DNA from: Lentisphaerota bacterium
GTDB taxonomy: Bacteria; Verrucomicrobiota; Kiritimatiellia; RFP12; UBA1067
Direction of reading: 5' to 3'
Assembly (NCBI GenBank): GCA_022839525.1
Contig: JALHET010000167.1
Coordinates: forward strand, 1 to 6,241
Length of the DNA: 6,241 bases
The notes beneath the pieces were generated by a model, which did not search any database, had not been told where the DNA came from, and saw only the letters and a program-made list of their open reading frames with translations. Positions 1 to 6,241 of this stretch are shown here, one piece after another. A program made the translations under genes and the position numbers. Position 1 is the stretch's first letter. Every line of letters begins with the position of its first letter.

Positions 1-1136
1 CTGGGCTTGGGCGGTTTGGCGGCGGCTTTGTCTTTCAGGATCAGACGTGGGCCGGAAGTGTGCGGCAACAGGAGCCAGCCTTCCGATCCTGCAACCACCG
101 ATCCCTCGTCGGGGAGTTTCTCCAGCCCGACCTCTTTGGCCAGCGCTTGGATTTCCGGTGGCGGAAGCAGGTTTGCGGCGGCTGTTCCCGTCATCCCGTC
201 GAACCACTCCACGGTCAGCGGCTTGCCGCCTGTCTTCCGGTTTCCGGGGTAGATCCAGGTGATGTGCGCGCCTTGGGGCCAGGTGTCTTTGAAACGCGTC
301 GGCGTGTTTTTCCACGACTCCTGAACCTCGGCCTTGACCGAGATTGGGGCGGTCAGTCCGATACCCTTCCAGACGGAGCTGTGGAGGTGGCAGCCGATGT
401 CGCCGAGCCAGGCGGAACCGAAATCCTGCCAGATACGCCAGAGGAGGGGGTGATAGACCTTCTCCGCATAGGGGCGGTACGGTGCGGTTCCCAGCCAGAG
501 ATCCCAATCCAGCGAAGCGGGGATGGGATCGGCCTTTTCGGGGCGAGTGACTTCGATGCGCGAGCGACCTTTGCGGTTGGAGAAAAGGTAAACGTGCTCC
601 ACGATCCCGACGGCGTTGGCCTTGTGCATTTCCACGGCCATGCGGTCGCCGACCCCGGCGGAAAATTGGACGCCGAGTTGGGTGACGACATTCATCTGTT
701 TGGCGGTGTCCCGGAGGAGACGGCACTCAGATATGTCGTGGCAGAGCGGCTTCTGGCAGTAGACGTGCTTGCCCGCGCGCATGGCGTTGGCCGCAATGAT
801 GGCGTGCATGTGGTCTGGCACCGCGATATTGACCGAATCGATCCGGTCGCCCTCCTTCGCCAGCAGTTCACGCCAGTCGGTGTAGGTCCGCGCGCCGGGA
901 AAAACCGCAGCCGCTTTGGCGAGATGATTTCTGTCTACGTCGCAGAGTGCGACGATCTGCGTCCCGGCGTGCGTCTTGAAATTGCTGATATCCGCATCGC
1001 CCATATTGCCGACGCCGATACAGGCATGGTTGAGCTTGCTGTTGGGGGAGATGCCGCGCGGCTGCGCTGCCGTACACCCCGTGAGCGTGCCGATAACCCC
1101 CATGGCGGATGTCGCCAGAAACGTTCTTCTGTTCAT
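1..1136 (-). CDS. Gfo/Idh/MocA-family oxidoreductase, exported lipoprotein-like, C-terminus cut by window edge
   Basis: Translating the minus strand from the ATG at 1136-1134 gives 378 codons with no stop before the window edge. The family oxidises or reduces sugars and related polyols with NAD(P). The Rossmann fold is visible: GVGNMG at residues 41-46, CDVD at 65-68 ending the second strand (cofactor ribose contact), then VPDHMH at 106-111. A QKP motif at 128-130 replaces the more usual EKP. The C-terminal domain carries GDIGCH at 245-250, the conserved Asp/His region near the active site. The N-terminus has a twin-arginine pattern (NRRTFL, 2-7), a short hydrophobic stretch and a lipobox-like LTGC (18-21), so export by Tat and lipidation at Cys21 are inferred. 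AAGGA at 1151-1147, 10 bases upstream, supports the start. It lies downstream of the symporter on the same strand. Family assignment is firm; the substrate is unknown. The visible end is rich in Lys, Ala and Pro. Confidence 0.93.
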   Translation of the reverse strand, partial: MNRRTFLATSAMGVIGTLTGCTAAQPRGISPNSKLNHACIGVGNMGDADISNFKTHAGTQIVALCDVDRNHLAKAAAVFPGARTYTDWRELLAKEGDRIDSVNIAVPDHMHAIIAANAMRAGKHVYCQKPLCHDISECRLLRDTAKQMNVVTQLGVQFSAGVGDRMAVEMHKANAVGIVEHVYLFSNRKGRSRIEVTRPEKADPIPASLDWDLWLGTAPYRPYAEKVYHPLLWRIWQDFGSAWLGDIGCHLHSSVWKGIGLTAPISVKAEVQESWKNTPTRFKDTWPQGAHITWIYPGNRKTGGKPLTVEWFDGMTGTAAANLLPPPEIQALAKEVGLEKLPDEGSVVAGSEGWLLLPHTSGPRLILKDKAAAKPPKP

Positions 1137-1278
1137 GGTCAGGCTTTCCTTAATTATTCTGTGCGCATGAAAGGTGTCCAGCCGCGCGCATCGCCCGGTG
1201 TGCCGGGATGGACGCCGGTTTCAGCCATGTGTCCCATTCACCGGATATAGGATAGCACAACCGAGAAAAGGCCACATA

Positions 1279-1319
1279 GCCGAATGCGCAATAAAAATAC
1301 TGCATTTTGCGTAATCGGC
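1279..1319. repeat. Imperfect inverted repeat, 13-base arms, 15-base AT-rich loop
   Basis: The left arm (1279-1291, GCCGAATGCGCAA) pairs with the right arm (1307-1319, TTGCGTAATCGGC). There is one A-A mismatch (1284/1314) and one G-T wobble (1286/1312) when read as plus-strand RNA. An outer alternative stem, AAGGCC at 1268-1273 with GGCCTT at 1317-1322, competes for the same bases. Neither side is followed directly by a T-run, so a classical intrinsic terminator is not supported. It could be a regulator binding site, an mRNA-stabilising structure at the symporter 3' end, or a dispersed repeat. The pairing is seen directly; the role is open. Confidence 0.55.
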
Positions 1320-1358
1320 CTTGAGCGGGCCGGGGCGGACGAGGTAAGCCGTTATAGG

Positions 1359-1373
1359 GCGCGGGCACCGCGC
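1359..1373. other. Short GC hairpin at the symporter 3' end
   Basis: GCGCGG (1359-1364) and CCGCGC (1368-1373) are perfectly complementary around a 3-base loop, three bases beyond the symporter stop codon. On the minus strand the stem is followed by CCTATAAC rather than a T-run. It may slow 3'-end decay or help termination, but it lacks the hallmark of an intrinsic terminator and could be a chance product of high GC. Confidence 0.3.
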
Positions 1374-1376
1374 GTT

Positions 1377-3341
1377 TCAGCTCAGTTTGATCTTGCCCGC
1401 CATCCGCATGAGAATGATCGTCGAGACCACGGCGATTACGGACAACACGCTTCCCAGCATGATGCGCCCGTAGAGCAGATACCCGATGCCGAACAGCGCG
1501 GTCCAAACCGACAGACAGCCGACCATCATGCAGAGCACTCCCATCGGCACATCCCAGCCGCACGCCTCGTTCTTGATGTCCGAGGCTGCCTCGACCTTGC
1601 GCCAGCCTGGGCCGCCCGGGCGGATCCTGCAGCAGAAGCGGGCCAGCACGTCCTGCTGTTCCGGAGGGGTCAGGTAGGTCACGGCCAACCAGCCTGCGGT
1701 CGTCACGAGAATGCCGATGACCAGTTTCCACGCGCTGTAGTCCATGATGTCGAAGAGGCCGGCCTCTTTCATGGCGGTCTCGATACCCAGCGGCCCCGCG
1801 CCCCACTGGAAGAAACAGGCCACCGCAAAGGAGATCGCCATGGCTGAGATTTCGCTCCAGGCGTTGAGGCGCCACCAGAACCAGCGCAGGATATAGATCA
1901 GCCCGGTTCCCGCGCCGATCTGCAGCAGGATGTCGAAGGAATCCTTGGCGTTGCGCATCCAGAGTGCGACCAGCCCCGAAAGCACCAGCAGGGCGAGCAT
2001 GGTCGCGCGGCCCGCGGCCACCGCCTGTTTCGGCGAGGCGTTGGGGTTTATAAACCGCGTGTAGAAGTCCTGCACCACATACGACGAGCCCCAGTTCAGG
2101 TGGGTGGCGATGGTGGACATGTAGGCCGCGATGAGCGAGGCCACGATCAGCCCGAGCCATCCTTTCGGCATGGTCGAGATCATGCCGGGGTAGGCGATAT
2201 CGTTGCGCAGGAACTGGTCGTCCACTTTTGGGAACGCCTTGGCCAGGCTGCCGACCCCGGCGGCTTCGGCTTTGTATTGGCGCACCTGGGCGCGGTCGGC
2301 CTCGGGCAGTTTCTCCTTCGCGGACACGTACTGCCCGACGAGCGCGGGATGGGCATCGAGCCACACCTTGGCCGCCGCTTGTTCCGCCTTGGGTGTGATC
2401 GGGAACTGCACCAGCGAAACCAGCGCCACGATGATCCATGGCCAGGGCCGCATCGCGTAATGCAGGAAGTTGAAGAGCAGGGTCGCGCCGATCGCGTTTT
2501 TCTCGTCCTTGGCGGAAAGCATCCGCTGGGCGATGTAGCCGCCGCCGCCTGGCTCCGCGCCGGGGTACCAGACGTTCCACCACTGCACGGCCACCGGCAG
2601 GATCAGCACCGTCATCAGGGCCGAAAGCCCGCCGGCGCCTGATGGGAACATCGCCATTTTCGACTGGACGTCCGCGTTCGCGAACAGCTCCTTTAGGGAG
2701 GAGATGCCGCCCACGTCGGGCGAGTTGACCGCGTAAACCGCCGCGAAAATCGCGCCGGCCATGGCGACCGCGTACTGGTAGAAATCGGCCCAGATTGAGC
2801 CGGTGAGCCCTCCCAGCGTGGCATAGATACCGACTCCGGCGGACGCATAGATCAGCGTGGCGACCGGCGAAAGGCCAAACATCACCTGGCCGATTTTGAT
2901 GGCTGCCAGCGAGACCGTGGCCATGATCATGATGTTGAAGAAAACGCCAAGGTAAAGCGCGCGGAACCCGCGCAGCGCCGCAGCGGGCTTGCCGCTGTAG
3001 CGGATCTCATAGAAACCCAGATCTGTGTTCAGCGCGGAACGCCGCCACAGTTTCGCGTAGACGAAGACCGTCATCATGCCGGTCAGCAGGAAAGCCCACC
3101 AGGCCCAGTTTCCGGCCACGCCCTGCGTGCGCACGATATCGGTGACCAGGTTCGGCGTGTCGCACGAGAACGTGCAGGCCACCATGGAGACGCCCAGAAG
3201 CCACCAGGGCATGGTGCGCCCGGAAAGGAAGAAGTCAGCGGCGCTTTTGCTTGAACGCCGCGCGGCAGCCGATCCGATGACAATCACTGACACGAGAAAA
3301 CCGATAATGATCACTGCGTCCAGAAACGAGATCTTAAGCAT
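1377..3341 (-). CDS. Sodium:solute symporter, SSS family (SLC5-like)
   Basis: This 654-residue inner-membrane protein is predicted to couple sodium entry to uptake of a small solute. Hydrophobic segments are spread along its length, for example about 7-27, 46-60, 79-97, 129-148, 157-176, 188-205, 238-256, 285-312, 394-412, 445-462, 470-488, 497-512, 538-556, 598-624 and 628-646. The GGLTGSIWADFYQ block at 177-189 is the classic SSS signature area. MSTIATHLNWGSS at 408-420 matches the helix that supplies sodium-site Ser/Thr residues in vSGLT, here probably Ser409 and Thr410. A charged, non-hydrophobic stretch at about 315-393 makes a long loop between helices. A second hydrophilic part at 560-597 contains PGGPGW (575-580), a pattern I associate with PVC-group members. 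GAAAGGA at 3358-3352, 10 bases upstream, supports the ATG at 3341. The oxidoreductase downstream suggests a sugar-like substrate, but this is only inferred. Confidence 0.93.
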   Translation of the reverse strand: MLKISFLDAVIIIGFLVSVIVIGSAAARRSSKSAADFFLSGRTMPWWLLGVSMVACTFSCDTPNLVTDIVRTQGVAGNWAWWAFLLTGMMTVFVYAKLWRRSALNTDLGFYEIRYSGKPAAALRGFRALYLGVFFNIMIMATVSLAAIKIGQVMFGLSPVATLIYASAGVGIYATLGGLTGSIWADFYQYAVAMAGAIFAAVYAVNSPDVGGISSLKELFANADVQSKMAMFPSGAGGLSALMTVLILPVAVQWWNVWYPGAEPGGGGYIAQRMLSAKDEKNAIGATLLFNFLHYAMRPWPWIIVALVSLVQFPITPKAEQAAAKVWLDAHPALVGQYVSAKEKLPEADRAQVRQYKAEAAGVGSLAKAFPKVDDQFLRNDIAYPGMISTMPKGWLGLIVASLIAAYMSTIATHLNWGSSYVVQDFYTRFINPNASPKQAVAAGRATMLALLVLSGLVALWMRNAKDSFDILLQIGAGTGLIYILRWFWWRLNAWSEISAMAISFAVACFFQWGAGPLGIETAMKEAGLFDIMDYSAWKLVIGILVTTAGWLAVTYLTPPEQQDVLARFCCRIRPGGPGWRKVEAASDIKNEACGWDVPMGVLCMMVGCLSVWTALFGIGYLLYGRIMLGSVLSVIAVVSTIILMRMAGKIKLS

Positions 3342-3398
3342 GGCTGATTTTTCCTTTCGTCATCCCCTCACGGATATTCCACATGTACGGTGCCGAAC

Positions 3399-3427
3399 AC
3401 AATAGCATGGCTGCTTCACGAAAACAA
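3399..3427 (-). promoter_or_regulatory. Candidate sigma-70-type promoter for the symporter gene
   Basis: On the minus strand TTGTTT (3427-3422) is followed after 17 bases by TATTGT (3404-3399). That -10-like box is preceded by TGC, which would make an extended -10. Box matches are only 3/6 and 4/6, so support comes from the spacing, the TG element and the position. Transcription would begin near 3392, leaving a leader of about 50 bases before the symporter ATG. The site lies wholly in the 105-base gap after the upstream gene's stop codon. Confidence 0.35.
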
Positions 3428-3446
3428 AACGAAACTCGAAAACACG

Positions 3447-4307
3447 TCAGGACTCATCGGCGGGGATGAGGGTGGCCACGGTGACGCGGACGGCTTCGCG
3501 CTCTTTCTCCAACGCCTGCAAATCGGGGTCGGCGGCGAGCACAGCGGGGTCGGCAGGATGCGCTTTGTCCCACGCTTTGCAGGCTGCCGCCGCCGCATCC
3601 GCCTTGGCCTTGAGGCGCACCTGCTCGTACATGAACGCACGCAGGGCTTCGTCGGCTTTCACCTTGCGTGCGCCAGTGAGCGCGCGCGCCTCTTCAGTCA
3701 TTTTAGCAGCCTTGGCGATACTCGCCTGATAAGCCTGTTGCGTTTCGCGTGCGGTGGCATAATGCGGGTTCGCGTGGGCCGCTTTCTCGGCGAGAGCCGC
3801 TTTCCGTTCATCGATCTTGCCGGTGAGGGTGAAATAAGCGTCGAGGTTTTTGACGATGTTCGGATCCATTGTGGAGAGGTCACCCTCAAAAGACGCTGTT
3901 TTCGTACAGTCGAGCAGGTAGGGGCCTTCCCAGGCCTCGCCCCGTTTGATAACGCTGACCAGCATGGGGTTTTTTGAAGAGGCCTTTACGTCGGAGTATT
4001 TGAAACATGTGCCGCCGGGTAAGGTGCCGAGGTTCTTGCCCTGCGGAGAATAGTAGGGGCTTTCGGTTTTGACAAACCCCCACCCTTGCTTAGGCCCCAT
4101 GAAAACGACTCGGGTGACCGTGTCCCGGGGCGTCTCTTTGGGAGCCGTCGAAACCCCCAGACCGCTGTTGCCGTTGCGGGCGGTGGCGCTTCTCGAAGGC
4201 GTGCGAGAGGTTAACGTATTCTGATTTCTCGGCGAGCGCCGGATTTGCGCGTCCGCATCGAAAGACAGGCATGCGGTTGTCAGAAAAAGGATAAAGAACG
4301 TTTTCAT
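3447..4307 (-). CDS. Exported protein of unknown function, SH3-like middle and helical C-terminus
   Basis: I do not recognise this 286-residue protein as a named family. The ATG at 4307 is preferred over an in-frame TTG at 4346, because it places a signal peptide at the very N-terminus: MK, a hydrophobic stretch at 3-16, and a likely signal peptidase I site after ADA at residue 20. A polar Ser/Thr/Arg/Asn-rich linker follows (about 22-60). Residues about 62-140 look like a small beta barrel of bacterial SH3 type, with VVFMG, GWGFVK, a GTLPGGT turn (94-100) and a GPYLLDC strand (128-134). Cys101 and Cys134 could form a disulfide. Residues about 146-275 are rich in Ala, Lys, Glu and Arg, suggesting long helices or a coiled coil. 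No catalytic motif is seen. A role in envelope structure or binding is possible but unproven. No Shine-Dalgarno sequence is evident. It diverges from the phosphatase gene and precedes the symporter. Confidence 0.75.
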   Translation of the reverse strand: MKTFFILFLTTACLSFDADAQIRRSPRNQNTLTSRTPSRSATARNGNSGLGVSTAPKETPRDTVTRVVFMGPKQGWGFVKTESPYYSPQGKNLGTLPGGTCFKYSDVKASSKNPMLVSVIKRGEAWEGPYLLDCTKTASFEGDLSTMDPNIVKNLDAYFTLTGKIDERKAALAEKAAHANPHYATARETQQAYQASIAKAAKMTEEARALTGARKVKADEALRAFMYEQVRLKAKADAAAAACKAWDKAHPADPAVLAADPDLQALEKEREAVRVTVATLIPADES

Positions 4308-4381
4308 GTAGGTAAATATTAAAGCAGATAGCGGAAGATGGACCAAGCACGATTCGAGGCTGGCAATTCTGCCCGGAACCT

Positions 4382-4410
4382 TATATAGTACGTGACACTT
4401 GACTGGTTAA
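4382..4410 (-). promoter_or_regulatory. Candidate promoter for the SH3-like exported protein gene
   Basis: On the minus strand TTAACC (4410-4405) and TATATA (4387-4382) are separated by 17 bases, each matching 4/6 of the sigma-70 consensus boxes. Transcription would start about 65-70 bases before the ATG at 4307. The same AT-rich block could serve the plus strand: TATAGT at 4384-4389 has a poor -35 (TGGCAA, 4361-4366) 17 bases upstream. That would start just before the phosphatase ribosome binding site. The 125-base divergent region must carry control for at least one direction, but which box is real cannot be settled from the sequence. Confidence 0.3.
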
Positions 4411-4432
4411 GGGTCGCGATCAGGAGCACATT

Positions 4433-5521
4433 ATGGCACTTCCCTTCACGTATCTCACCTCGGCGGCTTTGTCCGACGTGGGGCGCCGGCGTAAAAACAA
4501 CGAGGACTCGTTGGTGCGGTTTCCCGGGCAAGGGGTCTTTTGCGTCGCGGACGGTATGGGTGGCGCGCAGGGGGGCGAGATCGCCAGCAAGGCCGTGGTG
4601 GATGCCCTGCAGGCGGTTTTCACGGAGTCCCAGGACGCGCCTTTCGCCGTGACGGCCGCTGCCGCCGCACGCCTGACGGCTCGCGCGATGAACCGCGCTA
4701 GCCAGTGGATCAAGGCTTACACCGAAGAGCGAGGGCTGACCGGGTGCGGAAGCACGGCGGTGGTGTTGGTTTTTGACCGGGTGACGCCCTCGCGCGCGCG
4801 CGTGCTCCATGCCGGGGACAGCCGCGCTTATCTGTACCGCGCCGGCAAGCTGGTTCAGTTAAGCACCGACCACTCGGTGGCTGCCGCTGCGGGCCTGTCG
4901 GACGAAACGACGCTCCCCGCCATGTTCCGGGGTGTTATCACCCGCGCCGTAGGGCTGGACGACACGGTGCTTCTCGAAGAGACGCCTTGCGATGTCCAGG
5001 CCAACGATCTTTTTTTCCTGTGCTCTGACGGCCTGTCCAGGATGGTGAGCGACAAGCGCCTGCAAAAGGTGTTGCACAAGCACCGCGCCGCGCCGCTGGA
5101 AACTTTGGCGCAGACCCTGATCGACGAGGCGCTTAAGGCCGGGGGCGAGGACAATGTCTCGGTCGTTTTGGTGCGCGTGGCGGACACGTTGCCTCAGGCG
5201 CTGCCGGTTGCAGCCCCGTCGTCCGACGGGGATTTTGAGGCTGAGGCGCCCACCCGTGAAACCGGACAGACGGCCGATACGGCGTGCACTGCGCCGGAAC
5301 GGGGCGGCGAGCCGACGGAGGAGAAGATTTCGCCGGTCACTCCGCCCACTCCTTTTTCGGACGGCGGCGTTACGCCGGTCACCTCTTCCCAGACTGCGGG
5401 AGTCCGCCCGCCGAAACGCGGCCGCCGGTTTTTTCTCCTAGGGCTCGTCGTGCTTGCCCTTGTTGCCCTTCTGGTCGGAATCCTTCTTTTCACATGCCCC
5501 TCCCTGATCCCTAGCCTCTAG
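4433..5521 (+). CDS. PP2C-family Ser/Thr protein phosphatase with C-terminal membrane anchor
   Basis: This 362-residue protein should remove phosphate from Ser/Thr residues with two metal ions, probably reversing the neighbouring kinase. The catalytic domain spans about 6-250 and shows the bacterial PP2C motifs in order: SDVGRRRKNNED (14-25), VADGMGG (38-44), GCGSTAV (104-110), HAGDSRAYLY (126-135), ITRAVGLD (169-176), CSDGLSRMVSD (197-207) and GGEDNVSVV (237-245). Metal-binding candidates are Asp40, Gly41, Asp199 and Asp240, all present, so it looks active. A Pro/Thr/Glu-rich linker follows (about 251-325), then basic KRGRR (328-332) and one hydrophobic helix at about 333-354. This gives a tail-anchored layout with the enzyme in the cytoplasm. 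AGGAG at 4422-4426, 6 bases upstream, fixes the start. The kinase follows after 12 bases. Bacterial relatives include PrpC, Stp and PstP; the exact orthologue is not claimed. Confidence 0.95.
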   Translation: MALPFTYLTSAALSDVGRRRKNNEDSLVRFPGQGVFCVADGMGGAQGGEIASKAVVDALQAVFTESQDAPFAVTAAAAARLTARAMNRASQWIKAYTEERGLTGCGSTAVVLVFDRVTPSRARVLHAGDSRAYLYRAGKLVQLSTDHSVAAAAGLSDETTLPAMFRGVITRAVGLDDTVLLEETPCDVQANDLFFLCSDGLSRMVSDKRLQKVLHKHRAAPLETLAQTLIDEALKAGGEDNVSVVLVRVADTLPQALPVAAPSSDGDFEAEAPTRETGQTADTACTAPERGGEPTEEKISPVTPPTPFSDGGVTPVTSSQTAGVRPPKRGRRFFLLGLVVLALVALLVGILLFTCPSLIPSL

Positions 5522-5533
5522 CCCCTATTTATC

Positions 5534-6241
5534 ATGGAAGACACTCCCAAAGAGCGGATTGGCAATTACGAGTTGATCGAATTGATCGGTGACGGTGCGC
5601 AGGGACGCGTCTATAAAGCCCGTCATGTCTCTGAAGACGGCCAGCCTTCCGGCGAGACCGTCGCGCTCAAGGTCGTGCGCATCACCGGCGAGGACGAGAA
5701 ACTCCGGCGCAAGTTTCAAGACCAGGCCGACATCTTGCGCCGTCTCAGCCACACCAATATTGTGGCCTACCGCGACTGTTTCTCCTGGCATGCCGGCGAA
5801 TGGGACGAGGCGCAGTGTTTGGTTATGGAGATGCTCGAGGGCGAAACGCTGCACGAACGTCTCAAGAAAAACTCAGCCGGTCTTTCCTGGCCGCAGGTCG
5901 AACAGATTTTCGAGCAGTGCCTCGCCGGTTTGATTCACGCCCGAGAATGCGGGGTCACCCACCGCGACATCAAGCCCTCGAACATTTTCCTGACCAACGA
6001 CGGCCAGACCAAGCTCATCGATTTCGACATCGCCCGCCGCGATGATTCGGGGCAGATGTCCACTGCCGGATGGAAGGGCACGTTCGACTATATGGCGCCC
6101 GACTTCATCACGATCAACGGGTTCCGCGGCGATGAGACGTCGGATGTTTTCAGCGTCGGCGTCTGTTTGTATCAGGCTCTGACCGGGACGCTGCCCTACG
6201 AGCCGTTGGGGGAGACCGCCCATATTGGCTACCTCAACCGG
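5534..6241 (+). CDS. Hanks-type Ser/Thr protein kinase, N-terminal part, cut by window edge
   Basis: From the ATG at 5534 the frame stays open for 236 codons to the window edge, covering most of a kinase domain that would transfer phosphate from ATP to Ser/Thr. Motifs in order are: glycine loop GDGAQGRV (19-26), VALK with Lys46, HRDIKPSN (143-150) with Asp145, Lys147 and Asn150, and metal-binding Asp163 in LIDFD (161-165). GTFDYMAPD (182-190) and Asp204 of the F-helix follow. Three positions are unusual: the helix-C Glu appears to be Gln64 (aligned by the following SHTNI), DFG reads DFD, and APE reads APD. Core catalytic residues remain, so activity is likely. No Shine-Dalgarno sequence is seen in the 12 bases after the phosphatase stop, so translation may be coupled. 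Any C-terminal membrane or sensor part lies outside the window. The family is certain; its targets are unknown. Confidence 0.95.
   Translation, partial: MEDTPKERIGNYELIELIGDGAQGRVYKARHVSEDGQPSGETVALKVVRITGEDEKLRRKFQDQADILRRLSHTNIVAYRDCFSWHAGEWDEAQCLVMEMLEGETLHERLKKNSAGLSWPQVEQIFEQCLAGLIHARECGVTHRDIKPSNIFLTNDGQTKLIDFDIARRDDSGQMSTAGWKGTFDYMAPDFITINGFRGDETSDVFSVGVCLYQALTGTLPYEPLGETAHIGYLNR

Larger units (their letters stand above)
1137..1376. other. Intergenic region between symporter and oxidoreductase
   Basis: These 240 bases separate two minus-strand genes and hold no convincing gene. On the minus strand, reading towards the oxidoreductase, there is a GC hairpin just after the symporter stop (1359-1373), then the inverted repeat at 1279-1319. 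A weak extended -10-like TGC-TATCCT follows at 1257-1249, and a 5-bp hairpin (CCCGG, loop TGTG, CCGGG) sits at 1194-1207 in the presumed leader. An AT-rich stretch carries the ribosome binding site at 1147-1151. The length and the -10-like sequence allow a separate oxidoreductase promoter, but no good -35 box is seen at the right distance. Confidence 0.5.

Noticed and set aside
60..1250. A 396-codon plus-strand open frame opposite the oxidoreductase
   Set aside because: Its translation shows no recognisable domain, while the opposite strand encodes a textbook Gfo/Idh/MocA enzyme with a ribosome binding site. High GC makes long antisense frames common.
1150..2583. A 477-codon minus-strand open frame overlapping the symporter
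   Set aside because: It is in another frame of the same strand, rich in Arg and Gly with no membrane segments, and is a shadow of the symporter reading frame.
3419..3446. A/T-run stretch with repeated CGAAAAC-like units after the exported protein's stop, considered as a terminator
   Set aside because: It gives T-runs on the minus strand but has no stable stem before them, and the repeats are irregularly spaced (11 and 7 bases).
4308..4346. N-terminal extension of the exported protein to a TTG at 4346
   Set aside because: It would bury the signal peptide 13 residues in. The ATG at 4307 gives a standard leader.
4361..4374. Sigma-54-like promoter (TGGCA followed by TGCC)
   Set aside because: The GG-to-GC spacing is about three bases too short for the -24/-12 pattern.
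4399..4404. TTGACT as a -35 box for the phosphatase gene
   Set aside because: A 17-base spacer would put the -10 box on the ribosome binding site, and the sequence there (AGGAGC) is not -10-like.
4319..4810. A minus-strand open frame across the divergent region and the phosphatase start
   Set aside because: It overlaps the well-supported PP2C catalytic motifs on the opposite strand and shows no domain of its own.

Overview
The window reads as GC-rich bacterial chromosome with five protein genes, two of them cut by the window edges. The gene styles are a sugar-type Gfo/Idh/MocA oxidoreductase carrying a twin-arginine lipoprotein leader, a large PVC-style sodium:solute symporter, and a paired PP2C phosphatase and Hanks-type Ser/Thr kinase. 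Together they suggest a Verrucomicrobiota, Kiritimatiellota, Lentisphaerota or Planctomycetota-like organism. This is an inference from protein style; no rRNA or other taxonomic marker is present.

Left part (1-4307), all on the minus strand and read right to left. First comes an exported protein of unknown function with an SH3-like middle and a helical C-terminus (4307-3447). It is followed by a 654-residue SSS-family sodium:solute symporter (3341-1377), then an exported NAD(P)-dependent oxidoreductase that runs off the left edge (1136-1). The gaps are 105 and 240 bases, so these need not be one operon. A promoter-like sequence lies before the symporter, and an imperfect inverted repeat lies between symporter and oxidoreductase. 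The last two genes plausibly serve uptake and oxidation of a sugar or sugar-like compound.

Right part (4433-6241), plus strand. A PP2C-family phosphatase with a C-terminal membrane anchor is followed after 12 bases by a Ser/Thr kinase that runs off the right edge. They form a writer/eraser pair for protein phosphorylation and are probably cotranscribed. The kinase keeps its core catalytic residues, but the helix-C Glu, the DFG Gly and the APE Glu are all replaced (Gln, Asp and Asp).

The 125-base divergent region (4308-4432) separates the two halves and should hold promoters in both directions. No RNA gene, CRISPR array, insertion sequence or integrase is visible. Nothing amounts to a clearly undescribed system. 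The best leads are the kinase substitutions, the uncharacterised SH3-like exported protein, and the inverted repeat at 1279-1319.
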